NCBI GenBank assembly: GCA_963383645.1
Contig: OY726559.1
Span: forward strand, 125,823,721-125,887,720
Origin: Muscardinus avellanarius
Taxonomy: Eukaryota; Chordata; Mammalia; Rodentia; Gliridae
Direction: 5' to 3'
DNA length: 64,000 nt
In this document: positions 12,376 to 22,560 of the stretch, piece after piece
How the letters are laid out: each line of letters opens with the position of its first letter
How positions within the stretch are numbered: position 1 is the first letter of the stretch
Made by a program: the position numbers and the translations under genes
The notes under the pieces: generated by a model
What the model was told of the DNA's origin: nothing
What the model saw: the letters and a program-made list of their open reading frames with translations, nothing else
Database searches by the model: none

Positions 12376-12898
12376 CTGGGCATGGTGGCACATGCTTATA
12401 AATCTAGTACTTGAAAAGCTTTCATGAAAAAGGAGAATCACAGGTTCAAGGCCAGCCTTAGAAACTTTGTGAGGCCTTATGAAACTTTGTTAAACCTTGT
12501 TTCAAAATAAAAAATAAAATAGGGTTGGGGGTTTAGCTCAGAGGGAGGATGGGTTAAATCTCCAGTACTATGCCGGGCGTGGTGGTACACACTTGTAATC
12601 CCAGCATTTGGGAGGCTGAGACAGGAGGATCGCTCAGGTTCAAAGCCAGCCTCAGCTACTGAGTGAGGCTCTCAGCAACTTAGTGAGACACTGTTTCCAA
12701 ATAAAGTATAAAATAGGTCTGGGAGCATAGCCTGGAGGTAGAGTACCACCCCCAGTACCACCCAAAAAATAATAATAATAAATAAAATAAATAAATAAAT
12801 CTCCAGTACCACAAAAAGGAAAAAACAAAGACTGTAGATGTAGCTCAGTGGTAGAGCATCCCTGGGTTCAATTTCAATTCCCAGTGCCACAAAAATAA
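12376..12898 (+). mobile_element. dimeric B1/ID SINE (outer) split by a second SINE
   Basis: The left half and part of the ID half run to about 12,570. The remainder resumes at about 12,799. The sequence CTCCAGTAC occurs on both sides of the inner SINE as its target duplication. A further ID-like segment (12,835-12,892, TAGCTCAGTGGTAGAGCATC) ends the block. Confidence 0.75.
12571..12798 (+). mobile_element. dimeric B1/ID SINE nested in another SINE
   Basis: Begins GCCGGGCGTGGTGGTACAC. It has the 'TTTCCAAATAAAGTATAAAA' linker and 'GGTCTGGGAGCATAGCCTGG' ID half, with an (AATA)n-rich tail at 12,767-12,798. It is younger than its host SINE. Confidence 0.85.
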
Positions 12899-13213
12899 TG
12901 ATAGTAATATTATCACTAATGAGAATTTTCTAAAATTAATGTCAGGCATTGAACAAGCAGATCCAGAAAGCTCACAGAATGCCAAGAAGGTTAAACAAGA
13001 AAAAAAAAATACACCTAGACATATATTCAAAATGTATATCATCAAGGAGAAACAGAAAATGTTAAAAGATGTCAAAGGGAGCAAATCTATTGTGTGATAT
13101 ACTGAGGAACAAGGATAAGAATTTCATCAGACTTTCAACATTCAGAAAATGTTTACATTCAAAAATCATGTAAGCAAGAAAGACTGGCGTGAAGTATTTT
13201 AAAAGATGAGAGA

Positions 13214-13452
13214 AGCCAGGTGTGGTGTGTGGCGCACGCTTGTAATCCCAGCATTCAGGAGGCAGAAAGCAGAGGATCACGGTTTGCCGACAGCCTCAAC
13301 TACTTAGCGAGGTCCTTCCCAACTCAGTGAGACCCTGCTTCAAAAACCAAAAAGTCTAAAAAATAGATCGAGGGGGTGTAGCTTAGAGCTAGAATGCCCC
13401 TGGTTTCTATCCCCAGTCCTGCAACAAAAAATAAAAATAAAAACAAAAAGTT
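13214..13452 (+). mobile_element. dimeric B1/ID-type SINE
   Basis: GCCAGGTGTGGTGTGTGGCG start with a small GTGT expansion, ID half 'GGGGGTGTAGCTTAGAGC' and 'TCTATCCCCAGTCCTGC', and an A-rich tail. Confidence 0.88.
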
Positions 13453-13565
13453 GAGGGGAAAAAGTCCAGCAATCTAGAATTACATACTCAGTGAAATTAC
13501 CTTGCAGAGGTGAAGAAGAAATAAAGAATTTGTTGCCAGTAGACCTGCAAGAAATATTAAAAGAA

Positions 13566-13768
13566 AGCCAGGCATGGTGATGCATGCTTGTAATCCCAGC
13601 ATTTGGGAGGCTGAAACAATAGGATCACCATCCACAGACAGCCTCAGTTACTTAGTGAGGCCCTTCTATAACTCAGTGAGACTCTGTTTCAAAATAAGGA
13701 ATAAAAATAGAACTAGGGGTGTAGATCAGAGGTAGAATGCCCCTGGGTTCCATCCCTAGGACCACAGA
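13566..13768 (+). mobile_element. dimeric B1/ID-type SINE
   Basis: GCCAGGCATGGTGATGCATG start and ID half 'TAGGGGTGTAGATCAGAGG' with 'GGGTTCCATCCCTAG'. Flanks 'ATATTAAAAGAAA' and 'AATAGTAAAAGAT' suggest a decayed target duplication. Confidence 0.88.
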
Positions 13769-14078
13769 CAAAAAAGAAATAGTAAAAGATTTTTTTTTTC
13801 AGAAAGAAAGAAAAATGTATAGATCAGAAACTTGACTCTCATGGAGCATTAGAAAAGTAGTAAATGAAAGTAAGGTGAAAGCTTTTGTTTTAACTATTCT
13901 TGACTGACCTAATAAATAACTGTTCAAGAATAATAGCAACAATATACATTTGGTAACTGAAGTTTAGGGATAAGTGAAAGGAATCACTGCAGTGGTATAA
14001 AGGATGCAGTGGAGGAATTGGGAAAACTCTTGTATGGTACCTGCATTAACTGTAATGAAGGTAACCAATTAAATAATG

Positions 14079-14079
<1 letters not shown>

Positions 14080-14121
<42 letters not shown>

Positions 14122-14136
14122 TACGTACGTACGTAC
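14080..14136 (+). repeat. (TG)n-(GTAC)n compound microsatellite
   Basis: An alternating TG run (14,080-14,118) passes directly into GTAC tetramers (to 14,136). The whole tract is alternating pyrimidine-purine. Confidence 0.97.
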
Positions 14137-14192
14137 ACAGAAAGGAAGAAAAAGGAAAAATTAAAATTAAAAACATAGAAAAGTACAACAAA

Positions 14193-14391
14193 TTATCCAG
14201 GTGTGGTGGTGCACACTTGTAATCCCAGCTTTTGGGAAGCTGAGACAGGAGGATCACACTTAACCTCATTTACTTAGAGAGGCCCTTTGCAACTCAATGA
14301 GACCCTGTTTCAAAATAAAGAATAAAAAATAGGGCTGGGGATGTAGCTCGGAGGTAGAATGCCCCCTGGGTTCCATCCCCAGTACTGCAAA
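14193..14391 (+). mobile_element. dimeric B1/ID-type SINE
   Basis: CCAGGTGTGGTGGTGCACAC start, ID half 'GGGCTGGGGATGTAGCTC' and 'GGGTTCCATCCCCAG', poly(A) at the end. ACAACAAAT occurs just before and just after as a target duplication. Little decay, so fairly young. Confidence 0.9.
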
Positions 14392-14458
14392 AAAAAAAGG
14401 ACAACAAATATATACAGATATTTATTTTAAATGTGAATGGTCTAAAATAATCACTAAA

Positions 14459-15255
14459 GGACTTCCGGGAAGATGGCAACCGAGAAAAGCAGGGCTTAAG
14501 AGCCCCGCTAACAACCAATCTCCATTACCACAAAATCAGCGCCTTTCATAGCCAGAAAACACCATCACCAGAGAAACAAAAAAATCACCAGGCTCCAGAG
14601 AGAAAGCAGACTGAGAACAGAGCTCAGAGCCACAGAGGAGATACACTGGCCTCACGCCCGAGGACGCGGCAGCGGCGCCATACTGCTGGCGGCAGTGGCG
14701 AGTTCATCGGACGGCTACAGCAAGCCGAGGTGAGCCGCTGCGGAACAGCCAGGCGGGATCTTTCGGCACAGGAAGCATCTAAAGCTCCCAGTGGCTGAGC
14801 TCAGCACACACTGCAGAGACTCAGAGTGGAAATCAAAATCAGAGAAGAAAAAATATGCCAGCCTCACGTCCGAGGGCGTGACAATGGCGCCATATTGCCA
14901 CCGGCGACAGCAGCAGTGAATTCACCGAGTCCAGTACAGCTACATCTGCGAACTCAAGAACAGTGAGTCAAATTGCGGGCCCCAGAGGAGAAATCCCAGT
15001 ACTGTACTCCCTGGGACTTGACCCAGTGGGGGAGTGGCGGTGGCAGAGATATCACACCATAGGAGAACATGCAACCTGGCACCACCCATAGTTTAAAGCA
15101 GCCTCTATCGACTCCCTGGGTCGGAGACTCTGTGATACAACACAGTAAAGGAGTAGTGGGGTCAGAGATACTACAGACTCGAGATCCAGAGCACCTTAAG
15201 CGAAGTCATAGTGACCAAAGGGAAGAACCCAGAGAAGGCACAAACTTCCGAAATC
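14459..15255 (+). promoter_or_regulatory. 5' UTR / internal promoter of ORF1-only element
   Basis: About 800 bp, CpG-rich at its left side. The first 20 bases hold CTTCCGG (ETS-like, 14,462-14,468) directly followed by AAGATGGC (14,470-14,477). The latter matches the YY1 site at the start of many L1 5' UTRs, where it sets the transcription start. Promoter activity is inferred. Confidence 0.6.
14641..14940 (+). repeat. tandem repeat units in L1 5' UTR
   Basis: 'CTCACGCCCGAGG' at 14,651 and 'CTCACGTCCGAGG' at 14,863 begin two related stretches (GGCGCCATA..., GCAGTGGCGAGTTCATCG versus GCAGCAGTGAATTCACCG). The period is about 212 bp. Mouse and rat L1s carry comparable promoter monomers. Whether these act likewise is inference. 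Confidence 0.65.
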
Positions 15256-16173
15256 ATGGGAAAGAAGAATAACACTGGAGTAATGAATGTGCACAACCCC
15301 ACAACATCAGAACCTGATAAAACAGAAAATCAGAGATTTCTAGAAGATCAAATCAGGAAAATAACTGTAGAAATAATAGAGGTGCTTCGAAAAGAACTCA
15401 GAGAGAGCCAGAAAGAGATAAAGGATGCAATTAATGAAGTAAAGGCCTCAATTCAAAGCATGAACAACCGATTAGACCACATGGAGAACAGAATCTCGCT
15501 CTTAGAAGATAATCAATCCAAAAATGAACACATAGTTTCTAATCTAGAAAAAAATATCCAACAGCAGGAATCTGACATTGAAGAAATATGGGCCCATTTT
15601 AAGAGAGCTAACCTAAGAATAATTGGAATAGAGGAGGGAAAAGAAAGTGAAACCAAAGGGATCAACAATCTCTTCAAGGAAGTAATAGCAGAAAATTTTC
15701 CAAACATAGAGCAAGAGGTTGATACACAGGTCCAGGAAACTTACAGAACTCCCTTTAGACAGGATCGGAGAAGAGGATCCCCACGCCACATCATTGTCAA
15801 AATGACCAATGTGGAAGCCAAGCAGAGATTCTTAAAGGCAACAAAAACAAAGGGCCAAGTGACATTCAGAGGCAAACCAATTAGAATCACTCCAGACTTC
15901 CCAAACCAAGTCATGAGAGCCAGAAAGGCTTGGAGTAACATATTCCAAACTCTGAAGGAAAACAACTTCCAGCCAAAAATTTTCTACCCAGCAAAACTTT
16001 CTATCAAATTAGAAGGAAAAATAAGAAGCTTCCATGACAAACAGAATCTGAAGGAATTTATGTCTTCAAAACCAGCACTAGAGAAAATACTCAAAGAGAT
16101 TAACTACAAAGAAGAAATAGGTAACACACACCAGAACCAGAGAAACAAGATTTTCCATCCAACAGAAAACTAA
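15256..16173 (+). CDS. L1-type ORF1 protein (lineage II), intact
   Basis: Encodes a 305-aa RNA-binding retrotransposon protein. In known L1s ORF1p forms trimers, coats the element RNA and acts as a nucleic-acid chaperone. Residues about 35-115 are a heptad-rich, charged coiled coil. The RRM-like domain begins at NLRIIGIEEG (119-128) and runs to about 212. The C-terminal domain follows (QVMRARKAW at 218-226, FQPKIFYPAKLS at 238-249, SFHDKQNLKEFM to 269). The start chosen is ATGGGAAAGAAG, equivalent to the MGRNQ start of the intact L1 at 39,268; an in-frame ATG at 15,211 would add 15 residues. Human ORF1p is 338 aa, so the length is slightly short. The ARR motif of other L1s reads ARK here (221-223). 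No stop or frameshift is present although ORF2 is absent, which suggests recent insertion or selection on ORF1 in the source lineage. Confidence 0.88.
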   Translation: MGKKNNTGVMNVHNPTTSEPDKTENQRFLEDQIRKITVEIIEVLRKELRESQKEIKDAINEVKASIQSMNNRLDHMENRISLLEDNQSKNEHIVSNLEKNIQQQESDIEEIWAHFKRANLRIIGIEEGKESETKGINNLFKEVIAENFPNIEQEVDTQVQETYRTPFRQDRRRGSPRHIIVKMTNVEAKQRFLKATKTKGQVTFRGKPIRITPDFPNQVMRARKAWSNIFQTLKENNFQPKIFYPAKLSIKLEGKIRSFHDKQNLKEFMSSKPALEKILKEINYKEEIGNTHQNQRNKIFHPTEN

Positions 16174-16279
16174 GATTGGTTATCTGTGGAGATTCATTAT
16201 TTATGTTAGTCTTTTACCTATCTCTAAATGGTATTGTTTGCCTTTATTGTTGTTAATTTTTAGGATTTCTAGTTGGAAT

Positions 16280-16880
16280 ATTAATATACATTCAGATATA
16301 GCATTTGGAAATATTTTATCCCATTCTATTAGTAACTTTTAACTCTGTTTACATTGTCTTTGGATATACAATTTTTTTTTATTTTTTAGGGAGTTTGTAT
16401 ACTCTTCTGTTGCCTGTGCCATTGAAATCATATCCAAGAAATCACTGCCAATTTCAATGTTGTGAGGTTTTATGACCCAGATTTTCTTCTAAAAGTTTAT
16501 AGTCTTAAGATTTATATTTAGGTCTTTTATCTATTTTGAGTTAATACTTGTATATGGGATTAGGTAAGGGTCCAATTTTATTCTTTTCCATGTAATTATT
16601 ATTTTTCAACAATATTTAGTTAAAAGATTATTATTTCTACCACCAAATGTTCGTGGAAACCTTGTCAAAAATAACTTGACAATATAGGGAAGAATTTAGC
16701 TCTAGGCTTGTATTTAACTCCAATGGTTTATATATCTGCCTTTAGAACAGTACTACACTGTTTCAATTATTGTAGCTTTATATGGTTTGAAATCAGAAAA
16801 TATATGTCTTCTAGCTTTGTTCTTTTTCAAGATCGTTTTGGGTATCTAAAACCCATATTCCATATTAGGATAGATTTTTT
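16280..16880 (-). mobile_element. old L1 ORF2 fragment in antisense, inside the ORF1-only element
   Basis: Read on minus, this matches the C-terminal part of mammalian L1 ORF2. The plus strand shows the familiar antisense phrases 'CATATCCAAGAAATCACTGCC', 'TTTATATTTAGGTC', 'TTTTGAGTTAATACTTGTA' and 'TTGTTCTTTTTCAAGATCG'. It lies inside the target duplications of the 14,459-17,248 element and therefore moved with it, unless it was inserted afterwards. No separate target duplication is visible. Confidence 0.7.
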
Positions 16881-17069
16881 CTGAAAAATAAGTATATAAT
16901 TATATAATTTCACCTAAAAAATAGAAAAAAATATTCTCTGGTAAGAAAGAAAGCAAAAAGAAATATTGAAATGTTATCTTTAAGTCATCAAAAGCTTGGT
17001 ATCAGACAAATGAAACTGTTCTGTGAGATTATCATTGTTAATTTTGGATAAATTGCTATAATACTAGAT

Positions 17070-17248
17070 GTCAACCACTAAGCCAAGCATGGGAAGGAGG
17101 GATGGGGAGAGAATGGGGTGGGGATCGGGTGGGGGCTGACTGGGTGATGTGTGCATGTATGTCTACAAAAGTTTGTATCCCACTATGATGTATGAATACA
17201 GTGCACCAATAAAAAATTAAAAAAATAAAAAATAAATAAAAATAAAAA
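17070..17248 (+). terminator. 3' terminal module with G-rich tract and poly(A) signal
   Basis: Starts GTCAACCACTAAGCCAAGCA, continues with a G-rich purine stretch (17,089-17,138) and 'GTATCCCACTATGATGTATG', and ends with AATAAA at 17,208-17,213 and an A-rich tail. The same module recurs at 62,866-63,009 with identical length (144 bp to the end of the signal). Confidence 0.75.
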
Positions 17249-17854
17249 TAAAATAATCACTAAAATCAAGAGATCATTAATTTAAAAACAAAACTCAAAT
17301 ATATGTTATCTATAAGAAACTCTAAATATGAAGCACAGACAGATGAAAAGTATAGACAAAGAGAAAAATTTAAAGTGCTAAAACTAATCACAAGATGCTA
17401 TTTAATCTTAGAAAAAGCAGACTTCAGAGAAAGATTATCAAAATAAAAATGGTACAATACAAAATGATAGAAGGGTCAATTCTCCAAAAAGATATAACAA
17501 TGCTTAACATGTATGAACTTAACAGTGTCAAAATAGCTGAGGCAAGAATTGATTAAAACTACAGGGGAAACAGACAAATCCACCAGTATAATTGGAGACT
17601 TCATTATACATGTCTCAATAATTGACAGATCCAGCAGGTAGAAAACGAGTTAGGATATAGTTGAACTGAACAGCACCATCATTATAAATTAGCTTTTATG
17701 GAATACTTTATGTAATAGTAGAATACATATTTTCAAGAACATACACCAAGATGAGCACATTTTAGGTCATAAAAGACATCTAAATTTTTGAAATAATAGA
17801 AATCATATAAAATATGCTGCCAATAGACAATTAAACTAAATTTAAAATCAGTAA

Positions 17855-17932
17855 ATGGGAGTAGGAAGGTAACTCAGTGGCAGAGCACATAAGTATAAAG
17901 TCCTTAGGTTTGGTTTCTAGCACCATAAAAAT
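17855..17932 (+). mobile_element. ID element
   Basis: 'GGTAACTCAGTGGCAGAGCA' and 'CCTTAGGTTTGGTTTCTAGC' follow the ID A-box/B-box layout. Diverged monomer with an A-rich tail. Confidence 0.65.
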
Positions 17933-18275
17933 GCTTAAGTAAGAAAATAAATAAATAAGTTGGTAAATGAAAGATACCTGGGAACTCACAAAATATTTAA
18001 ATAATATGCTTAAAATAACATATGGCTCAAAGAAGAATTCTCAAAGAAATTGACAAAAATTTAGAACTAAATCAAAACGAAGATAAAATTTTAAAAAATT
18101 TGGTGGGGGGGGTAAAATAAAAGCAGTACTTAGAGAGAAACTAATATTTTCAAATGCATATATTAGAAAAAAAGAGCAATCTATGATCAACAACTTAAAC
18201 TTCCAACTTAATTAACTAGAGAAAGAAAAGTAATATCACTATAAAGCAAAAGAAAGAAAATGAAAACAAAGCTAA

Positions 18276-18505
18276 GCCAGCCTGGTGGTGTGTGCCTGTA
18301 ATTCTAATACTTGGGAGGCTGGGACGGTAGGATTGCAGGTTCAAAGCCAGCCTCAGCAACTTAGCACTTAGCAAGACCATTAGCAACTCAGCAAAACCCT
18401 ACTTTCAAAATTATAAACATATATAATATATATATACATATAATATATAATATAATATAGAATGCCCCTGGGTTCAATTACTAGTACCCCCTCCCACAAA
18501 CATAC
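18276..18505 (+). mobile_element. B1/ID-type SINE with TA-rich linker expansion
   Basis: 'AGCCAGCCTGGTGGTGTGTG' start. The linker has turned into an irregular (TA)n/ATATA stretch (18,412-18,458). Only the end of the ID half remains (GAATGCCCCTGGGTTCAATT). Confidence 0.8.
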
Positions 18506-19486
18506 ACACAAAGCTAGAGTGTCAATGAAACAGAAAACTAGAGGCAAGAGGCAGAAATTGATGAAACCAAAAACAGTTTCTTGTGGGGCAGGGGCACCAA
18601 GAAAACTGATTAGCCTTTATTAGCCTCTAGCAAAGATAACCATGGAAAAAGGAAAAGAAGGCACAGAGCGCATACTACTACTGATTCCAAAAACATTCAA
18701 AAGAAAGCAAAGAAATATTTTGAACAATTCTATTGCCCCTAATTGGGTAACCTAGATTAAAAAAAAAAGCCAATTCTTTGAAAGGCATAATCTGCCAAAA
18801 GTGACATAAGAAGAAATAACCAAAATAGGACTACTAAAGAACTTGAATCAACAACTAATATCTTTCCACAACATTAGGCTTAGGTAACTTTAGTAATGAA
18901 GTCTACCAGTATCAAGCAAGAAAGTATATTAAATCTTTGTAATCTCTTCCAGAAACAGAAACAGAGGGAAATACTTCCAACTCCAATAATACCGATATTA
19001 CCTCAATACCCAAACCAGTCAAAGACATATGACAGAGATATCACAGAGAGGTACAACAAATATTATACTCAATAGTTAGAAAGTGGATGTTTCCCCCTTA
19101 AAATACAGAATAAGGAAAGCATATCTTCTCTCACTATTCCTGTTCGACAATATACTGGAAATCCAAGGAAGTAACAGACATACAGATTGAAAAGGAAGAA
19201 ATAAAACTGCCTTTGTTGCTAAGTGACATGATTGCTTACGTAGAAAACCCAAAGTAATTGATGAAACTTGGAATTATTGCAAAATCACCTGATATGAGGC
19301 TAACAACACAGGTCAATTGCTTTCATATATATCAGCTACAAACAATCAGAATTTGAAATTTATAACACAATTCTATTTATACAACAGCAAAGGAAAGAAA
19401 TGCTTGGTGATGAATCTAAAAAAAAACATATAGAAGATCTATATGAGGAAAACCACCAAAAATGGGAAATAAATCCAAGAAAACTT

Positions 19487-19562
19487 AGCAAGATCCTGTT
19501 TAAAAATAAAAGGGCTGGAGATGGAGCTTGGAAGTAGAACACTGCTTGGTTTAATTTCCAAA
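19487..19562 (+). mobile_element. 5'-truncated B1/ID SINE
   Basis: 'AGCAAGATCCTGTTTAAAAA' then 'GGGCTGGAGATGGAGCTTGG': only the linker and ID half remain. Confidence 0.7.
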
Positions 19563-19773
19563 TAAGAGTGAACTATGAACTATAGTTAATAAAGTATATT
19601 AATATTTTGTATATTAATTATAACAAATATACCCTGCTAATGCAAGATGTTAGTATTAGAGAAGACTGGAGGGGGGATATAGAATTCTCTGTACTATCTT
19701 ATCTGCTTAACTATTCTGTAAATGTAAAATTGTACTAAAGAATAAAGTCCTTAGCATTATTGATCATTTTTTG

Positions 19774-22558
19774 AAAAACCACACCCACATCTTTGGTTAG
19801 GTTTATTCCTAAGTATTTTATTGGTTTTGAGGTTAAGTGAATGGAATTGTTTTCTTTATTTCTTTCATTGTGGATTCATTGTTGGCATAAAGAAAATCCA
19901 CTGATTTCTTTAGGTTGATTTTGTATGCTATAACTTTGCTGAATTGGTTAATCTGCTCCAGTACTCTTTTGGTTGAGTTCTTTGGGTCTTCTAGGTAAAA
20001 GATCATGTCATCTGCAAATAAGGATAGTTTTAATTCCTCTCTTCCTATTTGAATTCCTTTTATTTCCTTCTCTTGTCTTACTACCATAGCAAGAGTCTCA
20101 CGGAATATATTGAAAAGGAGTGGTGATAGTAGGCATCCTTATCTTGTTACTGATTTTAAAGGAAATTCTTGCAGTTTTTCCCCATTCAATATGATGTTGG
20201 CTTTGGGTTTGTTATATATTGCCTTAATGATGTTGAAATATATTCCTTCTATTCCAATTTTCTGCAGTGTTTTTAACATAAATAGGTGTTGGATTTTGTT
20301 GAATGCTTTTTCAACATCTATTGATATGATCATGTGGTTTTTGTTCTCGGTTCTATTTATGTGGTGAATAACATGTATTGATTTGCATATGCTGAACCAG
20401 CCTTGTTTTTCTGGGATGAAACCAAATTGGTTGTGGTGTAGAATTCTCTTGATATGTTTTTGAATGTGTATAGCTAGTATTTTATTTAGAATTTTTGCAT
20501 CTATGTTTATTAAGGATATTGGTCTTTCTTTAGAAATTATCTTTCTAATAATTTTCCTTTCTTAAGGTAGCTTTATTTGATTTGGGAATTAATGTGATAC
20601 TGGTCTCATAGAAGAAAATTGGAAGAATTCCATCTCTTAATTTCCTGGAGTAAGTCGTGAAGTATTGGTATTACTTCTTCACTGAAGATGTTGTAGAATT
20701 CAGCTGGAAACCCATCAGGGCCTGGGCTTTTCTCTGATGGTAGAATTTTTATTGCCATTTTTTTCTTTCTTGCTATTGGTTGGTTTAAGAAAACTATGAA
20801 ACATTTAAGAAAGAAATTGAAGAAGACCTTGAAAGATGGAAAAATCTCCCATGCTCATGAATAGGCAGAATAAATATCATCAAAATGGCCATTCTGCCAA
20901 AAGTGATCTATAGATTCAATGTAATTCCCATTAAAATACCAATGACATTCTTCATAGACCTAGAAAAATCAATTATGAATTTTATATGGAAAAAGAAAAG
21001 ACCCAGAATAGCCAAAACAATTTTCAGCAATAATAACCATGAAGGAGGCATCACAATCCCAGACATCAAATTATACTATAGATCAATAATAGTAAAAACA
21101 GCATGGTATTGGCACAACAACAGGCAGACTGACCAGTGGAACAGAATAGAAGATACAGAAACAAACCCACATACCTAAAGCCAATTAATCTTTGACAAAG
21201 GAGCCAAACTCATACACTGGAGAAAAGACAGCCTTTTCAACAAATGGTGCTGGGAGAACTGGCTATCCATTTCTAGAAAGATGGAACTAAATATTTACCT
21301 CTCACCATGCACAGGAATCAACTTGAGATGGATCAAAGACTTAGAAATTAGGCCAGAGACTGTGAAGTTATTAGAGAAAGGCATAGGCTCAACACTCCAA
21401 CATATAGGCACAGGCAGTAACTTTCTCAACAAGACCTCCAAAGCTCAGGAAATTAAAGCAAGAATTAACAAGTGGAATGGCATCAAATTAAAAGGTTTCT
21501 TCTTATCAAAAGAAACCATCAAGAACCTAAAGAGAAAGCCTACAGAATGGGAGAAGATCTTTACCAGCCATCACTTTGATAGAGGGCTAATATCCAGAAT
21601 ATACAAAGAGCTCAAAAGACTCTACACTAGCAAAACAAACAATCCAATCAAGAAATGGGCAGCTGAACTGAACAGACACTTCATGAAAGAAGAGATACAA
21701 ATGGCCAATAGATACATGAAAAGATGTTGTACATCATTAGCCATCAGGGAGATGCAAATCAAAACTACACTGAGATTCCATCTAACCCCAGTCAGAGTGC
21801 CAAACATAAAGAAATCAAATAACAACAACTTCTGGCAAGGATGTGGGGAAAGAGGAACTCCTTTACACTGTTGGTGGGAGTGCAAACTAGTTCAGCCACT
21901 ATGGAGATCAGTATGGAGATTCCTTAGGAAACTGGGAATAAATCCACCATATGATCCAGCTCTACCACTCCTGGATATTTTCCAAAAGGGGTTGAAATCA
22001 GAGAACTACAGTAACATATGCATACCTATGTTCATAGCAGCACAATTCATAATAGCCAAAATATGGAACCAACCCAGGTCCCCATCAACAGATAAATGGA
22101 TCGCAAAATTATGGGAAATACACACAATGGAATTATATTCAGCCGTAAAGAAGAACAAAATAATAGCATTCACAAGAAGATAGAAAGTCCTGGAGAACAT
22201 TATGTTAAGTGAGATCAGCCAAAGAAAAGGGACATATGTTTTCTCTAATATGCTCAAACTAGGGAGCATTGAGGATACTCCAGATAATGGAAGGGAAATC
22301 TCAGCAAAGCTAGAATGGGACTCCAGATAATGAAAAGGAAATCTCAGCAAAGCTGGAATTAAAGGATAGGAGAAGAAGAAAGCTGAAGTTGATTAATGGA
22401 GGAGCTACATCTGAATATGTATAAAAGTATGAATATAGCATGGTTACATTGGACACTCATTGTTGGGAGGGTGGTAAGGGAAATAAAGGGGTGGGGGAGA
22501 GGGCACCAAGCACAGTTTAAATGTTTGGCATTTATTTTCAATAAAAAACACACCCACA
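19774..22558 (+). mobile_element. twin-primed (5'-inverted) truncated L1
   Basis: 19,789-20,788 is L1 ORF2 sequence in antisense. 20,789-22,545 is the following ORF2 part and 3' UTR in sense. Compared with the intact copy, the inverted part corresponds to 41,635-42,620 and the sense part resumes at about 42,637, so only about 16 bp was lost at the join. This is the expected outcome of twin priming. AATAAA lies at 22,540-22,545. AAAAACCACACCCACA (19,774-19,789) and AAAAACACACCCACA (from 22,544) form a likely target duplication. Confidence 0.88.
20796..22183 (+). pseudogene. L1 ORF2 C-terminal remnant
   Basis: Sense-strand frame with the C-terminal segment of L1 ORF2p. A stop interrupts at about 21,175 and the frame resumes to 22,183. 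The zinc-knuckle-like motif is partly changed ([18 protein letters not shown]: the first Cys of C-X3-C is Phe). It cannot make a functional protein without the endonuclease and polymerase parts. Confidence 0.85.
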
Positions 22559-22560
22559 CA

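Larger units (their letters stand above)
14459..17248 (+). mobile_element. ORF1-only L1-derived retroelement (HAL1-like), complete insertion
   Basis: A 2.79-kb unit inserted into the ancient L1. It is bounded by a perfect 16-bp target duplication TAAAATAATCACTAAA at 14,443-14,458 and 17,249-17,264. Order: 5' end with ETS-like and YY1-like motifs, 5' UTR with tandem repeats, open ORF1 (15,256-16,173), then no ORF2 at all. In place of ORF2 are about 100 bp of unassigned DNA, about 600 bp of older L1 in antisense (16,280-16,880), about 190 bp unassigned, and a G-rich 3' module ending in AATAAA and an A-rich tail. 'Half-L1' (HAL1) elements with ORF1 only are known in mammals. Membership of a known HAL1 family is not established here. 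A chimaeric one-off retrocopy is the alternative. Confidence 0.85.
11290..19755 (+). mobile_element. ancient L1, interrupted by many younger insertions
   Basis: Fragments appear in L1 order: ORF1-like sequence (11,290-13,570), inter-ORF and ORF2 start ('TTTAAATGTGAATGG' near 14,427), endonuclease part (17,265-17,860), reverse transcriptase part (17,960-19,490), and a 3' UTR ending in AATAAAGTCC at 19,741. The gaps are filled by SINEs, ID elements and the ORF1-only element. No coding capacity remains. An internal deletion lies between the reverse transcriptase region and the 3' UTR near 19,490-19,560. Confidence 0.7.

Noticed and set aside
14193..14391. tRNA-like A and B boxes in the ID halves of SINEs.
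   Set aside because: They derive from a tRNA but cannot fold into a full cloverleaf. They are parts of SINEs, not tRNA genes.
12025..14518. Numerous short minus-strand frames with ETGSH-, GDGTQG- or CSTGDRNQG-like endings.
   Set aside because: They are translations of SINE sequence in antisense and recur wherever the SINE occurs.
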